Positions 32,171 to 38,406 of a stretch of 38,461 nucleotides of DNA are shown here, in pieces (the stretch's first letter is position 1; each line of letters starts with the position of its first letter). Position numbers and translations under genes: made by a program. Under the pieces are notes generated by a model. That model searched no databases, was not told where the DNA came from, and saw only the letters and a list, made by a program, of their open reading frames with translations. This DNA is from a virus, in IMG/VR virus record IMGVR_UViG_3300021511_000019, positions 1-38,461 of that record; one strand, written 5' to 3'.

Positions 32171-32244
32171 TGGTGGGAAGTAAGGGAGTCGAACCCCTAC
32201 CGTCCGGTTATGAGCCGGGCACGCTACCATTACGCTAACCTCCC
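32171..32244 (-). tRNA. tRNA-Met (CAU anticodon), or tRNA-Ile2
   Basis: Acceptor GGGAGGT pairs with ACTTCCC (one G-U). The anticodon loop is CTCATAA with CAT in the middle, the T arm is AGGGG-TTCGACT-CCCTT, and the 3' end ACCA is encoded. The first pair is G-C, so it is not a normal initiator tRNA. CAU can also belong to an Ile tRNA whose C34 becomes lysidine. The anticodon stem has one C-A mismatch. The flanks 32082-32170 and 32245-32294 hold nothing else I can name. Confidence 0.85.
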
Positions 32245-32294
32245 ACATAATCAATCTTCACTTAGTTTATGTAAAAGAACGATGTAACTGAAGT

Positions 32295-32334
32295 AAAAAG
32301 GGGCGACTGAGGTGAAACTTAGGGAGGCCGCCCC
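32295..32334 (-). terminator. Terminator after the lipoprotein gene
   Basis: On the minus strand GGGGCG (334-329) pairs with CGCCCC (305-300), with an inner CTAAG/CTCAG stem, and is followed by TTTTTACTT (from 299 down). It lies about 118 bp after the lipoprotein stop and about 50 bp before the tRNA. The stretch 32335-32451 shows no gene. Confidence 0.6.
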
Positions 32335-32451
32335 AAAAGGAAATCCAACGATCACAAAATTAATATACCACAAAAACAAATCTAAGTCAAATTATGTTCA
32401 AAAATAGTCAATGTTAGCCAAAAAGAGGGTTTTTGCAACGTTTCCAAGACA

Positions 32452-33213
32452 TTATTCAACTGCGCATTCTGCATAAAAATCATGTTCATCACTTGTTAAG
32501 ATTTTATTAACTCCCATAGAATAAAGAGTGTTTTTCTTTATATTGATATAAAACCTTGCTTTACTCAAAGATCTTTCTATGACTTCAACTTTAATTGCCT
32601 GATAAGCTTCTGACCCTTCAATAACATTAGGGTTTACAAATCTAATTGTTGATTTAAAAACCTTAATTTCACTGCTTTTATCTACATAAGATGGTGACGA
32701 ATAAAAATCTATTTGTAAATCTTCACTTTCGTTGTCTGTTTTAAATAAAATGTAGTTCTCGTTTCTATCCAAAACACATTCAGTATCTATAAATTCAAAG
32801 GTTTTTTCTGGATATGGCTCCATATTAGTTTCTACAAATAAATACCATGGAGGATTAAAGTTAGTTTCATGTATTTCGTCTAATCCTTCGCTGTCATTGT
32901 TATTTGTGTCGGGAATTTCATCGCCCTCGTTGTCCACGGTATTAACTCTGTCTGTGTCTCCAACATTTTCAAGATCTCCTGAGATATCCGCATCGCGATA
33001 TAGTTCCGCATCCAAATCATTTGTGATTTCTGCTTCTGCTTCTGGCCTCTCTGTATCATTGTCAGACCACTCATCATCTTGTAAAACTTCTTGCTTTTCA
33101 AAATCCGCATCTGTAAAAACCTCCTTTTCAAATTGAATGTCATTTAAATAAACTTTTTTTTCTTCTGCACAACTTATTAAGAATACAATTAAAATTAAAG
33201 ATAAATACCTCAT
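32452..33213 (-). CDS. Acidic outer-membrane-type lipoprotein
   Basis: 253 residues from ATG 33213; a GTG-started longer frame would put residues before the signal peptide and lacks an SD. MRYLSLILIVFLISC is a lipoprotein signal with lipobox LISC (Cys15); the next residue is Ala, not Asp, so outer-membrane sorting is expected in a Gram-negative host. Residues about 16-125 are very rich in Asp, Glu and Asn, a flexible acidic spacer. From about 126 a folded beta domain follows (PPWYLFVETNMEPYPEKTF, ITRFVN-like strands). It is bracketed by hairpins, as accessory (moron) genes often are. A surface change on lysogens or superinfection block is possible. Confidence 0.7.
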   Translation of the reverse strand: MRYLSLILIVFLISCAEEKKVYLNDIQFEKEVFTDADFEKQEVLQDDEWSDNDTERPEAEAEITNDLDAELYRDADISGDLENVGDTDRVNTVDNEGDEIPDTNNNDSEGLDEIHETNFNPPWYLFVETNMEPYPEKTFEFIDTECVLDRNENYILFKTDNESEDLQIDFYSSPSYVDKSSEIKVFKSTIRFVNPNVIEGSEAYQAIKVEVIERSLSKARFYINIKKNTLYSMGVNKILTSDEHDFYAECAVE

Positions 33214-33224
33214 TTTCCTCTCCC

Positions 33225-33257
33225 TAAAGAAAAGGAGGACAGCAAAAGCCACCCTCC
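33225..33257 (-). terminator. Possible weak terminator before the lipoprotein gene
   Basis: On the minus strand GGAGG (257-253) pairs with CCTCC (238-234) across a 14-nt loop, followed by TTTTCTTTA. It lies after the stop of the 33268 gene and overlaps the lipoprotein leader. It could also mask or expose the lipoprotein SD. Confidence 0.35.
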
Positions 33258-33267
33258 CATAATTAAA

Positions 33268-33495
33268 TTATTTCTTTTCTGGCTCTACGTTTTCAAAAGT
33301 TACAGGCAAAGGTTTCACGCTTAATGACGCCATTATTAAATTGATTTCTGGCGTAATATCTTTATGGGACTCTTTCCATTTGTTCAAAACACCTAAAACA
33401 TTGTTGATTACATTAACTGAATAAGTACACGCATAAGATTGTTTTTGCTCTCCGCCTGTTTCTTTTTTTTCTACATTTTCATTTTTGTTCTTCAT
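33268..33495 (-). CDS. Hypothetical small protein
   Basis: 75 residues from ATG 33495. An in-frame ATG at 33507 is part of ATGGAG, whose GGAG serves the inner ATG. The N-terminus is Lys/Glu/Asn rich (KNKNENVEKKETGGEQKQ); the rest contains YSVNVINNVLGVLNKWKES and a final LSVKPLPVTFENVEPEKK. No family recognised. Confidence 0.45.
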   Translation of the reverse strand: MKNKNENVEKKETGGEQKQSYACTYSVNVINNVLGVLNKWKESHKDITPEINLIMASLSVKPLPVTFENVEPEKK

Positions 33496-33512
33496 TTTGT
33501 TCTCCATTCTAA

Positions 33513-33822
33513 TTATAGTTTGTTTAAATCATCTTCTTCAGGGTTTTTATAAAGATGACATCTTTCAAAATCAAAGCCAAATCTTCCTTTACAATTTTTA
33601 TCTTTATCTATTATATCAACAAGTTCTTTAAATAGACACCATTCAACATCTCTTATTTTTATTGTATAGTGCGTATGGTCTTCTTTTATTACATTAAAAA
33701 CCTTTCCAGAAAAATAAAATATTTCCGGGGAAATTGTCCCGTCTATTTTTTCCAACTCTTCTTTGCTCTTAATTCTTAAGCATCCCCCATTCTTGTATTG
33801 TTAATTTTTTTTTATCGTTCAT
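33513..33822 (-). pseudogene. Small gene with a frameshift near its start
   Basis: ATG 33822 overlaps the antirepressor stop (ATGA) and has GGAGG 8 bp upstream, but its frame ends after 17 codons (MNDKKKLTIQEWGMLKN). The +1 frame is open through the same region and continues as CLRIKSKEELEKIDGT, IFYFSGKVFNVIKEDHTHYT and on to TAA at 33513 (about 100 residues in all if joined). A single base lost from the G5 run (or a change in the A9 run) would join them as LTIQEWGCLRIKSKEELE. LTIQEWG resembles LTIQDWG at the start of the 37803-38180 protein. Function unknown. Confidence 0.5.
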
Positions 33823-34580
33823 CCTCTTTCCTCCCACAATTTTTTGATAAACATCAATCCTTTTTGAGTGACAACAGGTTTAAGGTTAATCCCTATTTTC
33901 ATTTTGCCGTCAGAATCTTTTCTGGAGTACTCTTGTTCTAAAAGCTCAAAGCGTCCCCGGTCAATTTGTTCTTGGAAGGGTTGATTTCTGCTTTCACCCT
34001 GAACCATCAATATTTTTTCTTTTCTGAGGAATTCAAATAATTTATTCTGTCCTATTTTTTTGCATTCATCAAATTGACTGATCAATTTAGCTGCTTGACC
34101 GATGGAAACAGTGTCGCGGCTTTCCATTAAAGCATCAAAGGCTTTTGCTTTTGGTTTCTGGTCTTCTATTATTTCATTTTGTTTTTTATTCTCTAATCTT
34201 AAAGATTCATTTTTTTCAAACTCTAAAGCCCATGCTCGTGCCGCTTCTGCTGGATTTGTAAAATCAGGCAACAAAGCAACTTCTTTTAATTTCTTTTCAC
34301 ATTGGATAAAATATCGCCTTGCTTGTCTTCCTTTTTCATTTCTTTCTAACATGGATAATTCTTTTGCCATATCGAGAGAAATGTAAAAATCAAATTGTGT
34401 TGCTTTACGGATAACTATTTTGTTAATCGTAAAATCTTGATTTTCTATAAATCCAAATTTTTCAATACGATTTTTTATCCAAATAGAAAAATGTCTCTTG
34501 ACTTCTAAAAACGCATGTAAATCTCTTGCATTGACTGTTTGTTTTCCTTTTGTTGTCGAAATTTTGATTAATTCATTCAT
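33819..34580 (-). CDS. Phage antirepressor, AntA plus KilAC domains
   Basis: 253 residues. The N-terminal about 100 residues (TVNARDLHAFLEVKRHFSIW, DFYISLDMAKELSMLERNEK, GRQARRYFIQCEKKL) are the AntA/AntB domain. After a helical linker the C-terminal about 110 residues (VSIGQAAKLI, LFEFLRKEKILM, VVTQKGLMFIKKLWEE) are the KilAC DNA-binding domain. Family knowledge: such proteins relieve repression and push the phage to lytic growth. It is the first leftward gene, behind a TAGACT-17-TATAAT promoter whose leader carries tandem repeats. Its stop overlaps the next start. Confidence 0.85.
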   Translation of the reverse strand: MNELIKISTTKGKQTVNARDLHAFLEVKRHFSIWIKNRIEKFGFIENQDFTINKIVIRKATQFDFYISLDMAKELSMLERNEKGRQARRYFIQCEKKLKEVALLPDFTNPAEAARAWALEFEKNESLRLENKKQNEIIEDQKPKAKAFDALMESRDTVSIGQAAKLISQFDECKKIGQNKLFEFLRKEKILMVQGESRNQPFQEQIDRGRFELLEQEYSRKDSDGKMKIGINLKPVVTQKGLMFIKKLWEERG

Positions 34581-34584
34581 GAAC

Positions 34585-34678
34585 GGTTGCTCCTACTCTC
34601 AGTTAACATTCTTCATTATTAACCATTCTCAGCTAACATTCTTGATTGCTAACCACTCTGCGCAGAGCAAGAGCAACC
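34585..34678. repeat. Operator-like repeats in the antirepressor leader
   Basis: Two 30-bp direct repeats, 34597-34626 and 34627-34656, match at 25 positions (consensus begins TCTCAG, then TAACATTCTT). Copy 1 also contains the inverted pair GTTAA...TTAAC. A perfect 12-bp palindrome CTCTGCGCAGAG follows (34656-34667). All are enclosed by an 8-bp inverted repeat GGTTGCTC (34585-34592) / GAGCAACC (34671-34678). TTGATTGCTAA in copy 2 recurs as TTGATTGTTAA at 34846-34856, just after the rightward promoter. Protein operators or a structured leader RNA are both possible. Confidence 0.6.
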
Positions 34679-34689
34679 AAAGATATTTA

Positions 34690-34718
34690 ATTATATTTTA
34701 TTTTTTGAATAAAGTCTA
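34690..34718 (-). promoter_or_regulatory. Leftward promoter of the antirepressor operon
   Basis: TAGACT (34718-34713), 17-bp spacer, perfect TATAAT (34695-34690) on the minus strand. The predicted start near 34683 places the whole repeat cluster in the leader. The antirepressor SD GGAG lies 10 bp before its ATG. Confidence 0.6.
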
Positions 34719-34801
34719 GTTTTAATAAATATAAAAATTCCTATATTTTAAACTTTTTTGTAACTACCTGATTTCAAAGGTGATTTTTTTTATCCTCTAC
34801 C

Positions 34802-34829
34802 TTGACAAGATAGAATAAATAAGTATAAT
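34802..34829 (+). promoter_or_regulatory. Strong rightward promoter
   Basis: Perfect TTGACA (34802-34807), 16-bp spacer and perfect TATAAT (34824-34829). The predicted start near 34836 is about 40 nt before the first rightward gene. It is the best consensus promoter in the window and faces away from the antirepressor promoter. Bases 34719-34801 between the two promoters are AT rich and hold no gene. Confidence 0.75.
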
Positions 34830-34876
34830 ATTAATAGATAGTTCGTTGATTGTTAATTTTTTTAATGGAGAGTAAA

Positions 34877-35104
34877 ATGAAAAAAAGAGAATTGGTAAGA
34901 TTAATAAAAAGAATTATGACGGGCGCAGATGCTCATACAAACATCATTTTTGGAAAGAAGGATGGTGTTTGGATTTGTCAGACTGGAACAAATTCATTTA
35001 ATGAAAGAGATTTTAGAGATTGGAACGATGTTGACCAAGCTCATCATTGTTGTAATAGTATAAGTTTGACTGAAATTAATAATTTATTTTTTGAGGGAGA
35101 GTAA
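34877..35104 (+). CDS. First rightward gene, hypothetical
   Basis: 75 residues from ATG 34877. The ATG at 34865 belongs to ATGGAG and overlaps the SD, so the inner start is used. The protein starts with a basic helix (MKKRELVRLIKRIMTGADAH), then a beta part with GKKDGVWICQTGTN and a HHCCN motif. Being first behind the strongest promoter, it is probably made early. I do not recognise a family. Confidence 0.6.
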   Translation: MKKRELVRLIKRIMTGADAHTNIIFGKKDGVWICQTGTNSFNERDFRDWNDVDQAHHCCNSISLTEINNLFFEGE

Positions 35105-35105
35105 A

Positions 35106-35576
35106 ATGAAAGAATTAAGTCCAACATTAAAAAAATGGAAAGATATATTTTCTAGAAATAGAAATATATCTGAAATAGATAATATCCCAGAAGAATTTAT
35201 ATGTGACTGGGGTTTTGATACCTCGGTCACATATACTCAGCCTATTGATATAGGTTTTTTTGTAATTCAGGAGGATTGTAAATATCCTGATGATGAAATA
35301 TGTAAAAAAGATTATTGTTCTTGTGAAAAAATTTCTATTGATTTAGTAACAGATCGAGCAAAAGAATTAGTAAATTGGCTCGATTATAAAGATAATTTCT
35401 CTCAGACTGGCTATTGCCAGTTAAGACATCAGGCCGCCGAGGAAATCGGAGATCCTTGGTGTGGGCAGGGTGTTGCGTTCCAAGAACACATAGAAAGAGA
35501 AACTGATAAATTTATGGTTCAGAATGGTTGTCGTGGAGAATGCGACGAATGCGAATTCTGGATAATAGAAGATTAA
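35106..35576 (+). CDS. Cysteine-rich hypothetical protein
   Basis: 156 residues from ATG 35106, one base after the preceding stop, with GGGAGAG as SD. Acidic, with about eleven Cys in clusters (EICKKDYCSCEK and GCRGECDECEFW), which suggests metal binding. The middle contains DLVTDRAKELVNWLDYKDNF and QLRHQAAEEIGDPWCGQG. No family recognised. After its stop, 35577-35644 holds nothing convincing. Confidence 0.55.
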   Translation: MKELSPTLKKWKDIFSRNRNISEIDNIPEEFICDWGFDTSVTYTQPIDIGFFVIQEDCKYPDDEICKKDYCSCEKISIDLVTDRAKELVNWLDYKDNFSQTGYCQLRHQAAEEIGDPWCGQGVAFQEHIERETDKFMVQNGCRGECDECEFWIIED

Positions 35577-35644
35577 TTCTGAAAGCGATCATGGAAGCAG
35601 TGAAGAAGCAGCAGAAAGAGTTCATTATTTAAATGGAGGAAACA

Positions 35645-35935
35645 ATGAAAGCAAGAGTTAAAAGTAGAAAATTTTTTGAAACATGGTTGAAAGATGCAAG
35701 TATCAAGTTCTATTTGCGTACTACATTTTTTAAGAAAAAAAACACTATACCACTCAACAATAAGATGATAGCTTTATGTAGTAAAGAAATAACAGTTGAT
35801 GAACATGGTGAAGTAGATGAAGATGGAGCAAAGCTTTACATTACAGATGACGGCTGGATTTGGAGGGAAGATTGGCTTGAATTTATTGAAGAGGAAAAAC
35901 AAACGAATGGATTTATCAAATTAACTTTTCATTAA
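35645..35935 (+). CDS. Hypothetical protein
   Basis: 96 residues from ATG 35645, preceded by GGAGG that itself overlaps an ATG at 35633. The N-terminal half is basic (KARVKSRKFFETWLKDASIK), the second half acidic and aromatic (ITDDGWIWREDWLEFIEEEK). This looks like a small adaptor or inhibitor type phage protein, but no family can be named. Confidence 0.5.
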   Translation: MKARVKSRKFFETWLKDASIKFYLRTTFFKKKNTIPLNNKMIALCSKEITVDEHGEVDEDGAKLYITDDGWIWREDWLEFIEEEKQTNGFIKLTFH

Positions 35936-35992
35936 ATAAATACGCAGAAAGGTGTTATGATAAAGTTTATTAATTTAATTATGGAGAGTGAA

Positions 35993-36181
35993 ATGATTCG
36001 TAAAAAAATAAAAAATAAACAAGAAAATGAAATAATAAATTTAATAAAAAAAATTTCATTTTATTGCAATTCTATTGATAATTGCGATAAATGTTTTTTG
36101 CAAATTGATTCAAAATGCTTACTAACAGATTACCCTCCAGAACAATGGTCTGTTGTTTTGGATAAAAGATTTTTCAATTAA
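35993..36181 (+). CDS. Hypothetical small Cys-containing protein
   Basis: 62 residues from ATG 35993 behind GGAG; an in-frame ATG at 35957 also has an AAAGG upstream, so a 74-residue form is possible. The sequence is Lys/Asn rich with YCNSIDNCDKCFLQID and KCLLTDYPPEQW, four Cys that could bind zinc. Ends with WSVVLDKRFFN. No family recognised. Confidence 0.45.
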   Translation: MIRKKIKNKQENEIINLIKKISFYCNSIDNCDKCFLQIDSKCLLTDYPPEQWSVVLDKRFFN

Positions 36182-36193
36182 ATGGAGACAAAA

Positions 36194-36391
36194 ATGTTCA
36201 GATTAGAAATCTACTATAGAAAAGCATTAAACAGGTTTAAAAGTGCCTGTTTATATCAAAGCATAAAAATTCACTTTATCCACAAAATAAAAGATAAAAA
36301 TTATTGGATCGCCGAGGTTGAAAAATTACCTCGTTTGGATTATGATAACATATATGTTAGTAAAATAATAGATATGACTATCAAATATTAA
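36194..36391 (+). CDS. Hypothetical small basic protein
   Basis: 65 residues from ATG 36194 behind GGAG (the ATG at 36182 overlaps this SD). Basic and aromatic (FRLEIYYRKALNRFKSACLY). Its stop TAA overlaps the stop of the convergent gene in TTAA. No clear terminator separates them. Confidence 0.45.
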   Translation: MFRLEIYYRKALNRFKSACLYQSIKIHFIHKIKDKNYWIAEVEKLPRLDYDNIYVSKIIDMTIKY

Positions 36392-36627
36392 TTAATGATA
36401 TTATCAATTTTTTCTTTATAAACAATCGCTGGCTTTATAAATATCAATTCTTTGTTTTTTAATCTTACAGTATAGTTTTCAGGACATAATAAATTAAATT
36501 CTTCAACTGCTAAAGATAAAGAAACATCCGGTGCAGTATGCCTAACAAAATTATGGTATATTTTAGAAAAAATTTGTGTGAGCATATTTATTTGTTCAAG
36601 CTTTTCTCTTCTGTTTATTTGCTCCAT
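36388..36627 (-). CDS. Hypothetical protein, convergent with the rightward operon
   Basis: 79 residues. Helical N-terminus (EQINRREKLEQINMLTQIFS), then APDVSLSLAVEEFNLLCPEN and a beta end (YTVRLKNKELIFIKPAIVYK). AGGGG precedes the ATG. It overlaps the last rightward gene by 4 bp at the stop codons. No family recognised. Confidence 0.5.
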   Translation of the reverse strand: MEQINRREKLEQINMLTQIFSKIYHNFVRHTAPDVSLSLAVEEFNLLCPENYTVRLKNKELIFIKPAIVYKEKIDNIIN

Positions 36628-36671
36628 TGATAAGCCCCTGTTTTTTGGTGTGAATAAATCTTGTTTAATTT

Positions 36672-36779
36672 CTATACTTGCTTGACTCCTTCTGCCTCTA
36701 ATTCTAAACCATAATCTGATCTGATTTCAGGAATTTCAAGACAACAACTAAACATTAACAACATAATGATATCTAACAT
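36672..36779 (-). CDS. Possible 35-residue lipoprotein
   Basis: A short frame from ATG 36779 to TAG 36674-36672. It starts MLDIIMLLMFSCCLEIPEIR: a hydrophobic run ending in a lipobox-like FSC, then an acidic tail. Only a weak AGG lies upstream. It fills most of an otherwise empty 183-bp gap. In a lysis region it could be an outer-membrane spanin lipoprotein, but it is shorter than most. Confidence 0.35.
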   Translation of the reverse strand: MLDIIMLLMFSCCLEIPEIRSDYGLELEAEGVKQV

Positions 36780-36810
36780 AATATTACCTACTTTTTTTAA
36801 CTTGTCTGTT

Positions 36811-37089
36811 TTATTGCTCTTTCCATGGTTTTTTGCGAGTTAATAACCAGTGACCTCCTCGTAAAAAAGGCAATAATTTATGCCACCATTTTTCTTTATG
36901 TGGAATCCAGACAGCATATCTGAACTCTAATGTTTTATTCATTGTTTCTCTAGTACAATGAGGACAAACCCATGGTGTAACATTATCTTTTTCAAAGATA
37001 GCATTACAATATTTGCAAACATAAACTTTTTGTTGTGTACGTGATGCCTTTTCTTCATTTCTAGGTGCTATATGTTTATATTTTGTCAT
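36811..37089 (-). CDS. Zinc-ribbon protein
   Basis: 92 residues. YVCKYCNAIF (C25, C28) and WVCPHCTRET (C42, C45) form a rubredoxin-like zinc ribbon. The C-terminus is Trp/Lys rich (KWWHKLLPFLRGGHWLLTRK) and amphipathic. SD is GGAG. Function unknown. Confidence 0.55.
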   Translation of the reverse strand: MTKYKHIAPRNEEKASRTQQKVYVCKYCNAIFEKDNVTPWVCPHCTRETMNKTLEFRYAVWIPHKEKWWHKLLPFLRGGHWLLTRKKPWKEQ

Positions 37090-37103
37090 TTTTTAATCTC
37101 CTT

Positions 37104-37337
37104 TCATTTTATTCTCATATCCATAATTTTAAGTTTTTCATAATATAACTCTCTTATCTGCTTTGGAAATCTCTTGTTTTTAACAATTTCCTGCATGGTT
37201 TCTTTGCTCTCCAAAACTAATACAGCTTTGTTAATTAGATCATTAACACTTATTCCAAAATTATCCGCTGCTTTCTGCATAGCTTTTTTTTCTTCCTCTG
37301 AGGAATAAGTATTATGTCTATACGGTCTCTTCTTCAT
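37104..37337 (-). CDS. RHH-like small DNA-binding protein
   Basis: 77 residues. A basic start (KKRPYRHNTYSSEEEKKAMQ) then KAADNFGISVNDLINKAVLV has the pattern of ribbon-helix-helix proteins of the MobC/NikA/Arc kind: a short strand, helix, turn with GISV, helix. It has its own promoter with a near-palindromic site over the -10 box, as expected for an autoregulated RHH repressor. SD AAGGAG lies before the ATG. Confidence 0.55.
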   Translation of the reverse strand: MKKRPYRHNTYSSEEEKKAMQKAADNFGISVNDLINKAVLVLESKETMQEIVKNKRFPKQIRELYYEKLKIMDMRIK

Positions 37338-37366
37338 TTCACACTCCTTTGTTAACCCTAACTTAC

Positions 37367-37402
37367 ATAGCGCACTATATCACATTGTTTATGGCATTGC
37401 AA
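37367..37402 (-). promoter_or_regulatory. Promoter and operator of the RHH-like gene
   Basis: TTGCAA (37402-37397), 17-bp spacer, TATAGT (37379-37374) on the minus strand. The inverted repeat ATAG-TGCG-CTAT (37378-37367) overlaps the -10 box and the predicted start. The whole lies in the 72-bp gap before the RHH-like gene. Confidence 0.5.
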
Positions 37403-37409
37403 GTTTTAT

Positions 37410-37802
37410 TTACCATCTTGCTTTTTTATTTCTCGTATCTAAATGTGTAAAAGTTTCGTATTTACCTAACCCATATTTATCGGGATATTTATTGTTTATA
37501 AAATCATAAACTTCTTTTGGTGGAACTTGTCTTATTTTATTTTTATTAAAATATCTCCAGACTTTAAAATCTGAAGCCCTTCCACGTAAATGTTGTGAAT
37601 TTTGAGAACCACCAATTTTTTTATTATGCTTTTCACATCTACAAGCGGAAGTTATCTCTATAAATACTTTACGATATAAAAAATTAAACTCCTCTCTTAT
37701 TTCCTCCAATAGACATAATAATTCATAGTCTACAGTATCAAATCCACAATTACATCCACATTCAAACTCTTTTCTTTTAAAATTTTTACTTAATTGTTTC
37801 AT
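37410..37802 (-). CDS. M15-type peptidoglycan hydrolase (probable endolysin)
   Basis: 130 residues. IEITSACRCEKHNKKIGGSQ, then SQHLRGRASDF (H71, D78) and a C-terminal FTHLDTR (H120, D122) give the zinc ligands and general layout of the Peptidase M15 D-Ala-D-Ala carboxypeptidase/endolysin family. The N-terminal FKRKEFECGCNCGFDTVDYE is the usual start. There is no signal peptide, so export would need a holin. Family role: cleaves peptide cross-links or stem peptides of the wall. The nearest membrane candidates are not adjacent. Confidence 0.75.
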   Translation of the reverse strand: MKQLSKNFKRKEFECGCNCGFDTVDYELLCLLEEIREEFNFLYRKVFIEITSACRCEKHNKKIGGSQNSQHLRGRASDFKVWRYFNKNKIRQVPPKEVYDFINNKYPDKYGLGKYETFTHLDTRNKKARW

Positions 37803-38180
37803 TTAGTCCTCCTGTTTAATTGCTAAATTTTGATTTATCCAGTTAAAGACATCGAACCCATTCTGTATAAGCCATTTTATTTTTTCTGGTGAATCTTTAA
37901 GATTAAAAAAGCTTAAACAATAAAAACGTCTTGTATCTTTAAATTTAGCTATTTTATTAAATTCTTGAAATTCTTTCTCCGTCATTTGGTCGACAGTGCG
38001 CATGATTGGTTTGCATGAATCTAAATCAAATTCATAATCATAATCAATCCACAGTGATGGTGTTCTATGGATATCTTTTGTTATTCCTGTTAAAAATCCT
38101 ATTCCTTTTTCTCCAGTATATTCTATAAATTGAACTTTTTTACCTATCATCATCCCCCAATCTTGAATAGTTAGTTCCAT
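37803..38180 (-). CDS. Hypothetical protein with LTIQDWG start
   Basis: 125 residues from ATG 38180; a GTG at 38192 overlaps the GGAG used by this start. The opening MELTIQDWGMMIGKKVQFIE and the later LTGITKDIHRTPSLWIDYDY suggest a small SH3-like beta barrel, followed by a helical part (MTEKEFQEFNKIAKFKDTRR). Its first residues resemble those of the frameshifted gene at 33822. It abuts the endolysin gene. Role unknown. Confidence 0.5.
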   Translation of the reverse strand: MELTIQDWGMMIGKKVQFIEYTGEKGIGFLTGITKDIHRTPSLWIDYDYEFDLDSCKPIMRTVDQMTEKEFQEFNKIAKFKDTRRFYCLSFFNLKDSPEKIKWLIQNGFDVFNWINQNLAIKQED

Positions 38181-38181
38181 T

Positions 38182-38406
38182 TCACACTCCACATTTATAT
38201 TTTAAATCTTCAGAAACAATTCCGTTTATTACAACACTGTATGAGTTGTCTTTGTTAATAATCAATGCAGATGGTGCGTAATATTTTGATTGATTAAATA
38301 CAAACGCACATTTTTTAAAAGAAGTTGAATTTATTACAACATTCCATAAATTTATATCCTTAACAATAAAATTTAAACTTCTTCTCTGAATCGCTTTTAT
38401 TTTCAT
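38182..38406 (-). CDS. Hypothetical small beta protein
   Basis: 74 residues with alternating hydrophobic strands (LNFIVKDINLWNVVINSTSF, YAPSALIINKDNSYSVVING). GGAGG lies before the ATG. It ends one base before the next start. The last 55 bp of the window upstream of it are AT rich and show no gene. No family recognised. Confidence 0.5.
   Translation of the reverse strand: MKIKAIQRRSLNFIVKDINLWNVVINSTSFKKCAFVFNQSKYYAPSALIINKDNSYSVVINGIVSEDLKYKCGV

Noticed and set aside
34597-34656. CRISPR or attachment site from the 30-bp direct repeats
   Set aside because: Only two units with no spacer between them, located in a promoter leader; operator-like use is more likely.
35577-35644. 13-codon frame starting at 35592
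   Set aside because: Too short, no SD and no features; probably a spacer before the next gene.
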